From Bacteroidales bacterium (GTDB lineage: Bacteria > Bacteroidota > Bacteroidia > Bacteroidales > UBA932), in the NCBI GenBank assembly GCA_017529425.1, contig JAFXNQ010000005.1, positions 1 through 33,250 of the forward strand: 33,250 bases of DNA, written 5' to 3'. Positions 24,853-32,980 of the stretch are shown here, one piece after another (the first letter of the stretch is position 1; each line of letters begins with the position of its first letter). The position numbers and the translations under genes are program-made. A model generated the notes under the pieces. The model was not told the origin of the DNA and searched no databases. It saw nothing but the letters and a program-made list of their open reading frames with translations.

Positions 24853-26295
24853 CTACGCCTTCTTCATTGCAAACAGACTGAAGGCTGCATAGAGGCTCAG
24901 ACGGCCGATAATCATCTCCAGTCCCATGATAATCTTTGCCAGAACCGGCACTGCGCCGTAATTGCTCATAGAGCCGACGCTGCCAAACGCCGGGCCCACA
25001 TTGCCCAACATCGCAAAAGAGCCGGTAAAAGAATCTATAAGCTCCATGCCGCATGCAGCATATATGACAGCACCTATGAAAACGATTGCCAGATACAATA
25101 TGGCAAACATCGCTATAGAACCCACCTGCTCGGAATCTATCACATTGCTGCCGGAGCGCACCTTTATCACCGCATTTGGATGGATGGTACGCACCACCTG
25201 AGCCTTTACCGCGCGGGTCAGCACCCAGATGCGGTCGGCCTTCATACCGCCGGTAGTGGAGCCGGAGCAGCCGCACTGCATCGTTAAATAGAGCAGGATG
25301 AGTATGCAGAATGGCGGCCATACCGACGTATCTACAGTAGCCAGGCCGGTGGAGGTGCCTATGGAAACCACGTTGAAGATAGCCTGCCATGCCGCCTCAA
25401 ACGGATTGGTATATCCACCGGACAACATCAGCGAGGCAAATACCAGCAAGGAACCAATCCCTATTGTAGCAAAGAAAAACTTTGTGACAGGATTGCGGAA
25501 TACATTGAAAGTGCGTCCCGCTATGGAGGAGTAAAGGAGCCCGTAGTGGAGAGAGCTGAGCAGCATGAAAACCACCGCGATAAGCTCTATCCAACGCGAG
25601 CCGAACGCCCCGATGGAGGCATTGCGCGGGCTGAAGCCACCCGTTGCCACCACACTGAATGCGTGAGTGACAGCGTCAAAGATGGACATCCCGGAGAGGA
25701 GAAAGAGCAGCGTGCAGAGCACCATCATGGAGAGATATACGGTGAGCACGATGCTTACAATCTTGTTGGAGTGGAAATTATAATCGCCCGCCGAGATGTC
25801 TGCCACCTCTATGCGTCGCATCTTGAGCTTGACAGTGCCGGACGACGGGAGAATCATCATCATGAACACGACCACTCCCAAACCGCCTATGAAATGGGTT
25901 GCGGAGCGCCAGAAAAGCAGGCCGTGCGGCAGCGACTCTATGTCAGACAGGATTGTGGCGCCGCTTGCAGTGAAGCCCGACACACTCTCAAACCATGCGT
26001 TCTCCAGGGAGAAAGCCCCTCCCCAGAGGGCATACGGCAACAGGCCGAACAGGCAGGAGAGCAACCAGGCGAAGAACAAGATAAAGAACCCTTCACGCGT
26101 GGTGATACGGTCCTGCTTCTTGACAAACAGAATGGGCAGTATCCCCACCAGAAGGGTAAGCATACCGCTGATGAGCAGGGGCGAGAATGCCGAGTCAAAT
26201 CCGTAGAGAGCCGATACTATGACAGACAGGAACATAAACCCGGCATCGACCAGCAACGCCAGGCCAATATTCTTGGTGATGGCCCTGAAATTCAT
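24853..26295 (-). CDS. trkH: TrkH/KtrB-type potassium uptake membrane subunit
   Basis: A 480-residue, strongly hydrophobic protein with about ten membrane segments and the four pore-loop signatures of the TrkH family (SGFTASGAT, VVATGGFSP, SIGTSTGLA, NVGPAFGSVG). It should form the K+-conducting subunit in the inner membrane. A partner TrkA/KtrA gene, which normally gates it, is not in the window and is probably encoded elsewhere. The gene begins 8 bases after the HAMP-protein gene and overlaps nothing, but only 4 bases separate it from the helicase start. The placement directly behind a membrane sensor-like protein is suggestive but not proof of joint function. Confidence 0.92.
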   Translation of the reverse strand: MNFRAITKNIGLALLVDAGFMFLSVIVSALYGFDSAFSPLLISGMLTLLVGILPILFVKKQDRITTREGFFILFFAWLLSCLFGLLPYALWGGAFSLENAWFESVSGFTASGATILSDIESLPHGLLFWRSATHFIGGLGVVVFMMMILPSSGTVKLKMRRIEVADISAGDYNFHSNKIVSIVLTVYLSMMVLCTLLFLLSGMSIFDAVTHAFSVVATGGFSPRNASIGAFGSRWIELIAVVFMLLSSLHYGLLYSSIAGRTFNVFRNPVTKFFFATIGIGSLLVFASLMLSGGYTNPFEAAWQAIFNVVSIGTSTGLATVDTSVWPPFCILILLYLTMQCGCSGSTTGGMKADRIWVLTRAVKAQVVRTIHPNAVIKVRSGSNVIDSEQVGSIAMFAILYLAIVFIGAVIYAACGMELIDSFTGSFAMLGNVGPAFGSVGSMSNYGAVPVLAKIIMGLEMIIGRLSLYAAFSLFAMKKA

Positions 26296-26303
26296 TATTT
26301 GCC

Positions 26304-27149
26304 TTAGGACTGTTTGTGGACCGACTTGTGGTCTTCTATTATATCGCGGACACTGCTGTTGAGCTGGTCCAGCTCGTCGCCGTTATTGTCCACGGCAACC
26401 GTGTAATCCTTGCGGAAGTTACGGTAGCCCTGAATCCCTTTGTTTATCTTGATGAGCGGGTTAATCAGGTAGAAGTTGATGAAGTAGTTAAAGAGAATCA
26501 CCACCAGCAGCCCGACAACCACAGATGCAATCGCGGGGGTGATGCTGCGGTAAAAGGTCTCGTCCACCCGCTGGGAATTCTCCAGAAGGGCCTGCTGGCT
26601 GGCGTTGGTTAGGCTGCGGATATAGTCTCTCAACTTCATGTAAAAGGGCTGCAGACGGTCAAAATACCAGTCCTGGCGGACCTGGAAGTCGGCATCCTCA
26701 GCATCCAGGTCGCGGGATTCGCGGAGCACCTGCATATAGGCGGTGTATGCCAGCAGCACGCTGTCGGCATAATTCTTCTCCTTGAAAGTGGTCATCTGGG
26801 TGAACGAGCGGCGCATATCCTCCATGGTCTGCCCAAACTCCTTTATAAAGTCTGCATTGGAGGCATTGGCCGGGCCGCCGGTGACAAATCCGCCGTCAAA
26901 GTCGGGCTCGCTCATTGCATCCAGCACCCCCATATTGTAATCTTCCGTGAGGATGATGAGTTCGCGCGCAATGTTCACGCTGTTCACGTTCTCCTCAATC
27001 TGCTGAGTGAGGACGCGGTTCATCCTGGTATACTCAAAAAGCGACACAATGCTTGAGAAGAACAGGATAAAGGCGAGCACGGTGAACCCCGCCCCCACCT
27101 TGCGCTTGATGCTTCTCACGTTCCGCTTATCCGATTTTTTTCTGTTCAT
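26304..27149 (-). CDS. Membrane four-helix sensor-like protein with terminal HAMP domain
   Basis: Start taken at ATG 27149 because it opens with a short basic tail (MNRKKSDKRNVRSIKRK) before the first membrane helix; the upstream frame extension to 27197 lacks support. Of 281 residues, helix 1 covers about 19-38. A periplasmic, mostly helical part of some 165 residues resembles the four-helix bundle sensor of chemoreceptors and histidine kinases. Helix 2 covers about 204-228, and a HAMP-like segment (NPLIKINKGIQGYRNF, DELDQLNSSVRDII) covers about 229-271. The protein then ends: there is no kinase, cyclase or methyl-accepting domain. It heads the - strand operon and is divergent from the ECF sigma gene. 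Confidence 0.75.
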   Translation of the reverse strand: MNRKKSDKRNVRSIKRKVGAGFTVLAFILFFSSIVSLFEYTRMNRVLTQQIEENVNSVNIARELIILTEDYNMGVLDAMSEPDFDGGFVTGGPANASNADFIKEFGQTMEDMRRSFTQMTTFKEKNYADSVLLAYTAYMQVLRESRDLDAEDADFQVRQDWYFDRLQPFYMKLRDYIRSLTNASQQALLENSQRVDETFYRSITPAIASVVVGLLVVILFNYFINFYLINPLIKINKGIQGYRNFRKDYTVAVDNNGDELDQLNSSVRDIIEDHKSVHKQS

Positions 27150-27154
27150 AAGTG

Positions 27155-27162
27155 CAAATTTA
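27155..27162 (-). promoter_or_regulatory. Possible -7 element of the six-gene operon
   Basis: TAAATTTG on the - strand matches TAnnTTTG and lies just before ATG 27149, which would make the transcript almost leaderless. No convincing TTTG is found at the expected -33 distance, so this is weak. Confidence 0.35.
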
Positions 27163-27215
27163 CACAAAATAATGTAAGAATTTGCCCACATTTGCATTTA
27201 ATAGTCGGAATTGTT

Positions 27216-27728
27216 ATGGACGGTATAGAAGCTCTGGAACAGGCTTATAAGAAAGACGGAGCATATCTGCTCTCTGTATGCAGGCGCTATGTTTGCGACC
27301 CTGCTACGGCTCAGGATATGTTTCAGGACGGCTTTGTGAGCGCTTACCTCAACTGGAACAAGTTCCGCAACAGGGGTCCAGGCAGCCTGAAGGCGTGGCT
27401 GAGCCGCATCATGGCCAATACCTGCCTGATGTACCTCCGCAAGAAGGATCCTATGAACCAGGCCGGCGACCTTGCATCTGTGCCCCTGGCGGCAGCCAGC
27501 GACAGCGAGCTTGCCGACGGGATTGCCGGGGTGCGGGATGAAGACCTCTATAACATGATTCTGGAGTTGCCCGACATGGAACGCACCGTGTTGAATCTGT
27601 TTGTGTTCGAAGGCTTCTCCCACCGTGACATTGCCACGATGCTTGGCATCCGGGAGAGCACCTCCGCAATGAGGCTCTACCGGGCAAAGGCCCATCTGGC
27701 AGAGATGATTAAGAACTATGAAAAGTAA
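27216..27728 (+). CDS. ECF-type RNA polymerase sigma factor
   Basis: A 170-residue protein from ATG 27216; the open frame goes further upstream but without a better start. Region 2 (about 10-75) shows CDPATAQDMFQDGFVSAYLNWNKF and GSLKAWLSRIMANTCLMYLRKK. Region 4 (about 110-165) shows LPDMERTVLNLFVFEGFSHRDIATMLGI followed by a recognition helix (ESTSAMRLYRAKAHL). It lacks region 3, as ECF factors do. The stop overlaps the next gene by 11 bases, which links its translation to the membrane/beta-barrel protein, its probable regulator. Confidence 0.92.
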   Translation: MDGIEALEQAYKKDGAYLLSVCRRYVCDPATAQDMFQDGFVSAYLNWNKFRNRGPGSLKAWLSRIMANTCLMYLRKKDPMNQAGDLASVPLAAASDSELADGIAGVRDEDLYNMILELPDMERTVLNLFVFEGFSHRDIATMLGIRESTSAMRLYRAKAHLAEMIKNYEK

Positions 27729-29187
27729 GGACAATATACAGAAAGACTGGCAGGAGCTCCTGCGCGAGAAGGCCGGAAACGTGGCCGGGGATCAGCCGCA
27801 GATGAGCTTCGCAGAGCTCAAAGAAAAGATGATGGCGGCCGCGGCTGTGGCGGGGGCCGGAGCAGGGGCAGGGGCATCGGCAGGCAGTGATGCGGCCGGA
27901 TTGGCGGCTGGTAGTGGCACATCAGCAGTCGGTGATGCGGCCGGATTGGCGGCTGGTGCTGGTTTGTCGGCTGGCGTAGACGCTGGAAAGGCGGCAGGCA
28001 AACGTGGGTCATCGTGGCTCAAATACGCTGCAGCAGTAGCGGTGATAGGCGCCGCCGGCGTGATGCTGCTCACCGATCCCTGGAAGGGTGGCAAGGGCGG
28101 CGACCTCTCAAACTCCACGGCAGAAAACCGCACGTCAGACGAGGTGACGGTTGTGGAAACACCCGGTGTAGAAGCAATGCCCGTAGAGGAGGCAATGCCC
28201 GTCATAGATGACAGCCGCGATGAGACCATCCCCGTAGACCTTACGAAGTTTACTGCAGGAGATGCCGCCTCTTCCAACGCACCCTCCAGCAGCCTGGCAC
28301 AGCGTGCAGGAAAAGCTTCTGACCACGCATCAAAACAACATACGTCAGGGATCACAGATAACAATCGTCCCGACTTCGGTTCTACTGACACGCATTCCGG
28401 CACGGGGGCGGGCACTGACACGCATTCCGGAGTAGATACCAGGGATGCCGCTGAGGCCAGCAATGCCACACCGTCCGGCAACACACCCGCCGAGGTCTCT
28501 GCAACAGACGGCACCCCAAAACAAGACCCGTTCACAAAACCCGTCAAGCCGCTTAAAAAGCAGCTGCGCCGCTTCTCTGTGGGGGCTTCCGGCTTCCTTG
28601 CCAGCAACGGCATCGGCAGCGGCAAGGTAAGGTTAAATAGTATGGATTACGACATGGTGACTTACACCGACAATAACGGCAAATTATTCTACTCATACAG
28701 CGCTCCGTCGGTACGCTACAACCACTCTGCCCCTATATCGGGCGGCATTTCTCTCCGGTACAACTTCACCCCGGTATTCTATGCCGAGAGCGGCCTGCGA
28801 CTGACCTACCTGCACACCTGGATAACACCCTCCGGAGCCGCCCAGAACCTGCTATATGCCGGAATCCCCCTGGGTGTGGGTGTTAACTTTGCCCACCTTG
28901 GCAACGCCTCTTTCTACGCCTCCGCATACGGTATGCTCTCCAAGTGCGTGATGGGCCACAACAACGCCGGCTTCCCGTCCAACTACTCGCAGCTTTCCGA
29001 CATTCCCCTGATGTGGAGCGCCGGGGCCTCGCTGGGTGCATCTTACAACATCACCCGCGTATTCGGCCTCTTTGCCGAACCCACAGTATCCTACTACTTC
29101 CCTACCAGCAATGCCCCCCAGACCATCTACAAGGAGAATCCCTGGTATTTTACCCTCAACCTGGGCATAAGGTTCAACCTGCAATAG
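27718..29187 (+). CDS. Anti-sigma-like transmembrane protein with C-terminal outer-membrane beta-barrel
   Basis: The 489-residue product begins with a polar helix (IQKDWQELLREKAGNV, SFAELKEKMM) like the cytoplasmic part of small anti-sigma proteins. Next come an Ala/Gly repeat, one membrane helix (about 99-118, WLKYAAAVAVIGAAGVMLL), a low-complexity, Ser/Thr/Asp-rich linker of about 160 residues, and a C-terminal beta-barrel-like domain (about 283-489) of alternating aromatic strands ending in LNLGIRFNLQ, as outer-membrane barrels do. One chain could thus touch cytoplasm, periplasm and outer membrane. The 11-base overlap with the sigma gene supports a sigma/anti-sigma pair. No zinc-binding HxxxCxxC motif is present. 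Confidence 0.8.
   Translation: MKSKDNIQKDWQELLREKAGNVAGDQPQMSFAELKEKMMAAAAVAGAGAGAGASAGSDAAGLAAGSGTSAVGDAAGLAAGAGLSAGVDAGKAAGKRGSSWLKYAAAVAVIGAAGVMLLTDPWKGGKGGDLSNSTAENRTSDEVTVVETPGVEAMPVEEAMPVIDDSRDETIPVDLTKFTAGDAASSNAPSSSLAQRAGKASDHASKQHTSGITDNNRPDFGSTDTHSGTGAGTDTHSGVDTRDAAEASNATPSGNTPAEVSATDGTPKQDPFTKPVKPLKKQLRRFSVGASGFLASNGIGSGKVRLNSMDYDMVTYTDNNGKLFYSYSAPSVRYNHSAPISGGISLRYNFTPVFYAESGLRLTYLHTWITPSGAAQNLLYAGIPLGVGVNFAHLGNASFYASAYGMLSKCVMGHNNAGFPSNYSQLSDIPLMWSAGASLGASYNITRVFGLFAEPTVSYYFPTSNAPQTIYKENPWYFTLNLGIRFNLQ
27887..27957 (+). repeat. 45-nt period direct repeat within the Ala/Gly-rich segment
   Basis: A 26-base identical sequence (coding S/G-D-A-A-G-L-A-A-G) starts at 27887 and again at 27932, giving a 15-residue period in the protein. 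It lies between the anti-sigma-like helix and the membrane segment, so copy number would change the cytoplasmic linker length. Confidence 0.75.
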
Positions 29188-29204
29188 GTTATACCATTCA
29201 CAAA

Positions 29205-29328
29205 GTGGACGAGGTCCTCTGAAAAGGCGGGGACCTCGTCCGCCATTATTTTGCAACATATTGATTACTTGGCGTTTACAAAAAGAAGATGGACGAGATA
29301 CCCCCACCCCTTAGGGGACCTCGTCCAC
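29205..29328. repeat. Two related intergenic palindromes (GGACGAGGTCC type)
   Basis: The first (29205-29243) is an 11-bp perfect inverted repeat, GGACGAGGTCC and its complement, around 13 bases. The second (29289-29328) has TGGACGAG and CTCGTCCA around a C-rich/G-rich interior that could also pair. They share the core GGACGAG/CTCGTCC and lie in a 292-base gene-free gap; neither is followed by a T-run on the + strand, so they look more like REP-type repeats than terminators. Confidence 0.7.
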
Positions 29329-29421
29329 CTATAGCCGACTTTCTTCCCAGGAAAAGGGTTACGCGATACGAACCAGAATAAAAAAGGCGGCCCCCACACC
29401 GGGAACCGCCGGTCCAGGCAA

Positions 29422-29462
29422 CAAAAAAGACGGCCTCCGGAAAACGGGGGCCGTCTTTTTAG
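29422..29462. terminator. Strong bidirectional terminator
   Basis: GACGGCCTCCG pairs with CGGGGGCCGTC (one G-T) around GAAAA, with an A-run before and a T-run after. It can end both the sigma/barrel operon (+) and gapA (-), whose stop codon is 18 bases away. Confidence 0.92.
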
Positions 29463-29479
29463 AAATATCGTAACCAGAA

Positions 29480-30547
29480 CTATTTCAGCTCTGCGAGATA
29501 CTTGATGGTGCGAACCATCTGAGAAGTGTAAGAGTTCTCGTTGTCGTACCAGGAAACAACCTGTACCTGATAGGTATCGTCGTCGATCTTGCTGACCATG
29601 GTCTGGGTTGCATCGAACAGGGAACCGAACTTCATGCCGATAACGTCAGAAGAAACGATCTCATCTTCATTGTAACCGAAGCTCTCGTTAGCAGCAGCCT
29701 TCATAGCGGCGTTGATACCCTCTTTGGTAACGTCTTTACCCTTAACGACTGCAACCAGAATGGTGGTGGAACCGGTCATAGTGGGAACGCGCTGTGCGCT
29801 ACCGATAAGCTTACCGTTGAGCTCGGGGATTACGAGACCGATAGCCTTTGCTGCACCTGTGCTGTTGGGAACGATGTTCATAGCGCCTGCACGGCTGCGG
29901 CGGAGGTCACCCTTGCGCTGAGGACCGTCAAGAATCATCTGGTCACCAGTGTAAGCGTGGATGGTGCTCATGATACCGCTGACTACGGGAGCGTAGTTGT
30001 TGAGGGCAGCTGCCATGGGAGCCAGGCAGTTGGTGGTGCAGGATGCTGCAGAGATGATGGTATCCTCGGGCTTGAGGGTCTTGTGGTTGGTGTTGTAAAC
30101 GATGGTGGGGAGGTCGTTGCCTGCAGGAGCGGAGATAACGACTTTCTTTGCACCTGCCTGGATGTGAGCGGCAGCCTTAGCCTTAGAAGTATAGAAACCG
30201 GTGCACTCGAGAACTACGTCAACATTGAGTTCGCCCCAGGGGAGTTCTGCTGCGTTGGGTTTTGCATAGATGGTGATCTCCTGACCGTCAACGATGATGG
30301 AACCGGGAGTTACAACAGTCTTGCCGTCTTCAGCGAGTACGGCGTCCTTATATGAAACGGTGTGTTTGCCTTCACCAAACTTGCCTGCGAAGCCGCCCTG
30401 AGCTGTGTCATATTTCAGCAGGTGAGCAAGCATCTTGGGACTGGTAAGGTCGTTGATAGCGACCACTTCATAACCTTCTGCCTCGAACATTTGGCGGAAT
30501 GCGAGACGACCGATACGGCCAAAGCCGTTAATAGCTACGTTTGTCAT
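29480..30547 (-). CDS. gapA: Type I glyceraldehyde-3-phosphate dehydrogenase
   Basis: A 355-residue glycolytic enzyme that oxidises glyceraldehyde 3-phosphate to 1,3-bisphosphoglycerate. The N-terminal NAD-binding fold is clear (INGFGRIGR at 6-14, and AINDLTS, whose Asp favours NAD+ over NADP+). The catalytic motif [12 protein letters not shown] has Cys170, and the later [10 protein letters not shown] holds the catalytic His. The length is slightly above the usual 330-340. Monocistronic: promoter TATATTTG at 30602-30609 and a two-way terminator at its end. Codon use is biased, fitting high expression. Confidence 0.97.
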   Translation of the reverse strand: MTNVAINGFGRIGRLAFRQMFEAEGYEVVAINDLTSPKMLAHLLKYDTAQGGFAGKFGEGKHTVSYKDAVLAEDGKTVVTPGSIIVDGQEITIYAKPNAAELPWGELNVDVVLECTGFYTSKAKAAAHIQAGAKKVVISAPAGNDLPTIVYNTNHKTLKPEDTIISAASCTTNCLAPMAAALNNYAPVVSGIMSTIHAYTGDQMILDGPQRKGDLRRSRAGAMNIVPNSTGAAKAIGLVIPELNGKLIGSAQRVPTMTGSTTILVAVVKGKDVTKEGINAAMKAAANESFGYNEDEIVSSDVIGMKFGSLFDATQTMVSKIDDDTYQVQVVSWYDNENSYTSQMVRTIKYLAELK

Positions 30548-30601
30548 TTTACTAATTTATAATTAATTGAACTAAAAATATTACTCCTTTTCAAGGCGGT
30601 G

Positions 30602-30626
30602 CAAATATAATAAAAAATTATCTTTG
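30602..30626. promoter_or_regulatory. Back-to-back promoters for gapA (-) and surE (+)
   Basis: On the - strand TATATTTG (30602-30609) and on the + strand TATCTTTG (30619-30626) both match TAnnTTTG, with only nine bases between. Each -7 element sits in the other's upstream region, so the two polymerases could hinder each other. Clear -33 elements were not found for either. Confidence 0.65.
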
Positions 30627-30656
30627 CGTTAAGAATTGAAAATTATTTGCTATTTT

Positions 30657-31451
30657 ATGACGCGGGAGATACTTGCAATCAACGATGATTCCATACTGGC
30701 CGCCGGCCTTACCCACCTTGTAACCCTTTTCCGTAAATACGGAGACATCACCGTAGTGGCGCCCAGGCAGCCCCAGAGTGCCAAATCCTCTTCCCTTACA
30801 ATGGACTTTCCGCTCCATTTGAACAAGCTGCAGGAGTTGGGGCCCGACAAGGAGCTGGGGGGCGTGCGATGCTACAGCCTGGACGGGACACCCTGCGACT
30901 GCGCCAAGATGGGTATCAACATGTTCATTGATGAGGGGCGGATGCCCGACCTGGTGATTTCGGGCATTAACCACGGCAGCAACGCCTCTGCTGCGGCGCT
31001 CTACTCCGGCACCCTCGGCGCAGCAATGGAAGCCGCACTCTACGGCATCCCAGCGATAGGCCTCTCGGTGGACTCGCACGATGCGCACCCCGATTTCTCT
31101 ACGGTTGACAGATATCTGGACGATATCCTGGAGCCTTTCTTTGCGAATCCCCCGGCAAAGGGGACCTATATAAATGTCAACTTCCCAGACATCCCGCCGG
31201 AGAAGGTGCGCGGCATCCGTCTGGCAAAGCAGGGACGCGGCCGCTGGCACAAAGAGTTTGTCCGCCAGATGGACCCGCGCGGCCGCGAGATTTACTGGAT
31301 GGTGGGAGAATTCGTCAACCTGGCCTCTGGTGACGACGATATGGACGACCACGTGCTGGTGCGCGACGGCTATATCACGATAGTGCCCCACACCATCGAT
31401 ACCACCGACTATGCAGAGCTGGAGCGCCTCTCCCAGCTCTGGGAATTCTAA
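30657..31451 (+). CDS. surE: 5'/3'-nucleotidase SurE
   Basis: A 264-residue protein of the SurE family, metal-dependent phosphatases of nucleoside monophosphates. Start taken at ATG 30657, 31 bases after the -7 element; the upstream TTG-started frame lacks support. The metal ligands are present: Asp10 and Asp11 (AINDDSI), Ser41 (PRQPQSAKSSSL) and Asn105 (SGINHGSN). The usual NDDG reads NDDS here, and the loop after SGIN is HGSNAS, as in some Bacteroidota homologs. It is followed after nine bases by lpxB, a likely two-gene operon. Confidence 0.92.
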   Translation: MTREILAINDDSILAAGLTHLVTLFRKYGDITVVAPRQPQSAKSSSLTMDFPLHLNKLQELGPDKELGGVRCYSLDGTPCDCAKMGINMFIDEGRMPDLVISGINHGSNASAAALYSGTLGAAMEAALYGIPAIGLSVDSHDAHPDFSTVDRYLDDILEPFFANPPAKGTYINVNFPDIPPEKVRGIRLAKQGRGRWHKEFVRQMDPRGREIYWMVGEFVNLASGDDDMDDHVLVRDGYITIVPHTIDTTDYAELERLSQLWEF

Positions 31452-31460
31452 CTACAACGT

Positions 31461-32570
31461 ATGAAATATTACCTCATCGCCGGCGAAGCCTCCGGGGACC
31501 TGCACGGCTCCCTGCTGATGCGAGCCCTGGCTGCCCGCGACCCACAGGCGCAGTTCCGCTTCCGGGGCGGAGAGAAAATGGCGGCCGTAGCGGGCGAAAT
31601 GGTGCACGACTACCGCGACACGGCGGTGATGGGGCTGCTTGAGGTGCTCTCTAAGGCAAAGACGGTGAAGCGCAACCTTACCGCCTGCAAGGCCGATATC
31701 TTAAGCTGGAAGCCCGATGTGGTGATACTCATAGATTATCCCGGATTCAATCTTAAAATTGCCCGATACGCCCATGAACAGGGCTTAAAGGTATTCTACT
31801 ACATCGCCCCTAAAGTTTGGGCCTCCCGCGAGGGGCGCGTGAAGCAGTTGCGGCAATATGTGGACCGCCTGTTCGTGATATTCCCCTTTGAGGTGGAGTG
31901 GTTCCGCAACCGCGGCATAGAGCCGGTTTACGAGGGGAATCCGCTGATGGATTATATAGATGACGCTCTGGCAGCCGCCCCTTCCCGGGAGGCGTTCATG
32001 CAGCAGCACGGCCTCGACTCCAGGCCGCTTGTGGCGCTGCTTCCCGGAAGCCGCCTTCAGGAGATAAAGTATCTCGCCCCGATGTTCCGTACCCTCTCTG
32101 CAGATGGCAGATACCAGTATGTGATTGCCGCCGCCCCCGGCATAGATGCCGATGTATATCAGGCACATTTCCCCGCCTTGAAGGTGGTGAGCGGATGCAC
32201 CTATGAGTTGCTGAAATACTCCGCCGCGGCGGTGGTAGCCTCCGGCACTGCCAGCCTGGAAGCGGCGATAATCGGCACCCCGCAGGTGGTCTGCTACGGC
32301 ATGAACCCGCTCACCTGGCGCATCGCCATAAGTATCCTCAAAGTAAAATACGTCAGCCTGGCCAATTTGATACTTGACAAGCTTATATTCAAGGAGTTGC
32401 TGCAGGAAAAGTGCACCTCGGAAAACATCTCGGCAGAACTGGACCGCCTCATGACAGACGACTCCTGCCGCACACGTATGCAGCAAGATTACGCCGCGGT
32501 TCGTGCCGCCCTGGGATCTCCCGGCTCCGCCACCCGCATAGCGGATACACTCATCTCGTCCATCAAGTGA
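31461..32570 (+). CDS. lpxB: Lipid-A-disaccharide synthase
   Basis: A 369-residue GT19 glycosyltransferase that joins UDP-2,3-diacylglucosamine and lipid X to give the lipid A disaccharide at the cytoplasmic face of the inner membrane. Recognised by GEASGDLHG at 8-16, VMGLLEVL, DVVILIDYPGFNLKIA, YYIAPKVWASREGRVKQL, FPFEVEWFRNRGIEPVYEGNPLMD, LLPGSRLQEI and ASGTASLEAAIIGTPQVVCYGMN. Length and motif order are normal. Its presence shows a Gram-negative cell making lipid A. Ended by the hairpin at 32581. Confidence 0.97.
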   Translation: MKYYLIAGEASGDLHGSLLMRALAARDPQAQFRFRGGEKMAAVAGEMVHDYRDTAVMGLLEVLSKAKTVKRNLTACKADILSWKPDVVILIDYPGFNLKIARYAHEQGLKVFYYIAPKVWASREGRVKQLRQYVDRLFVIFPFEVEWFRNRGIEPVYEGNPLMDYIDDALAAAPSREAFMQQHGLDSRPLVALLPGSRLQEIKYLAPMFRTLSADGRYQYVIAAAPGIDADVYQAHFPALKVVSGCTYELLKYSAAAVVASGTASLEAAIIGTPQVVCYGMNPLTWRIAISILKVKYVSLANLILDKLIFKELLQEKCTSENISAELDRLMTDDSCRTRMQQDYAAVRAALGSPGSATRIADTLISSIK

Positions 32571-32580
32571 CGGAAAATAC

Positions 32581-32610
32581 AAAAGGCAGCCCGCTAAAGA
32601 GCTGCCTTTT
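32581..32610. terminator. Bidirectional terminator between lpxB and rpmE
   Basis: AAAAGGCAGC and GCTGCCTTTT form a perfect 10-bp stem around CCGCTAAAGA. The A-run before and T-run after allow it to act for lpxB (+) and rpmE (-). Confidence 0.9.
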
Positions 32611-32644
32611 AAGTTGTATCTTGTTTGCTGAGAATTTCCAGTGA

Positions 32645-32902
32645 TTATTTCTTCTGGTCCTTCTTGCCGTAACGGCTGTAGAATTTATCAACGCGGCCGG
32701 CGGTGTCTACGAGTTTCATCTTACCAGTGTAGAACGGGTGGGATGTGTTCGAAATCTCGACCTTTACTACCGGGTACTCAACGCCCTCAACCTCGATGGT
32801 CTCTTTGGTGTTGGCACAAGAACGTGTAATGAACACGTGGTCGTTTGACATATCCTTGAAAGCAACAAGACGGTAACTTTCGGGATGGATTCCTTTTTTC
32901 AT
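32645..32902 (-). CDS. rpmE: 50S ribosomal protein L31, type B
   Basis: An 85-residue protein starting at ATG 32902 ([19 protein letters not shown]); the open frame extends 19 codons further upstream across the promoter, so that extension is rejected. [25 protein letters not shown] is the L31 C-terminal signature. It has a single Cys and lacks the CxxC zinc motif, which makes it the zinc-independent B type. In many bacteria this form is favoured when zinc is low, but here it may simply be the main form. Monocistronic with its own promoter. Confidence 0.95.
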   Translation of the reverse strand: MKKGIHPESYRLVAFKDMSNDHVFITRSCANTKETIEVEGVEYPVVKVEISNTSHPFYTGKMKLVDTAGRVDKFYSRYGKKDQKK

Positions 32903-32929
32903 CTTCTTAAACTTTTGATTTTGGGTCGG

Positions 32930-32961
32930 CAAATGTAAAAAAATTTCATAGATTTGCAAAA
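32930..32961 (-). promoter_or_regulatory. Promoter of rpmE
   Basis: On the - strand TTTTG (32957-32961), a 19-base spacer, and TACATTTG (32930-32937), a near-consensus Bacteroidota promoter 28 bases before the start codon. Confidence 0.75.
32949..32956 (+). promoter_or_regulatory. -7 element of the phosphohexomutase gene
   Basis: TAGATTTG on the + strand, 24 bases before ATG 32981, lying within the spacer of the divergent rpmE promoter. No clear -33 element. Confidence 0.5.
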
Positions 32962-32980
32962 CATCTTTAGAAATATCGCC

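Noticed and set aside
32903-32959. N-terminal extension of rpmE to 32959
   Set aside because: It crosses the rpmE -7 element, and the standard L31 start MKKGIHP lies at 32902.
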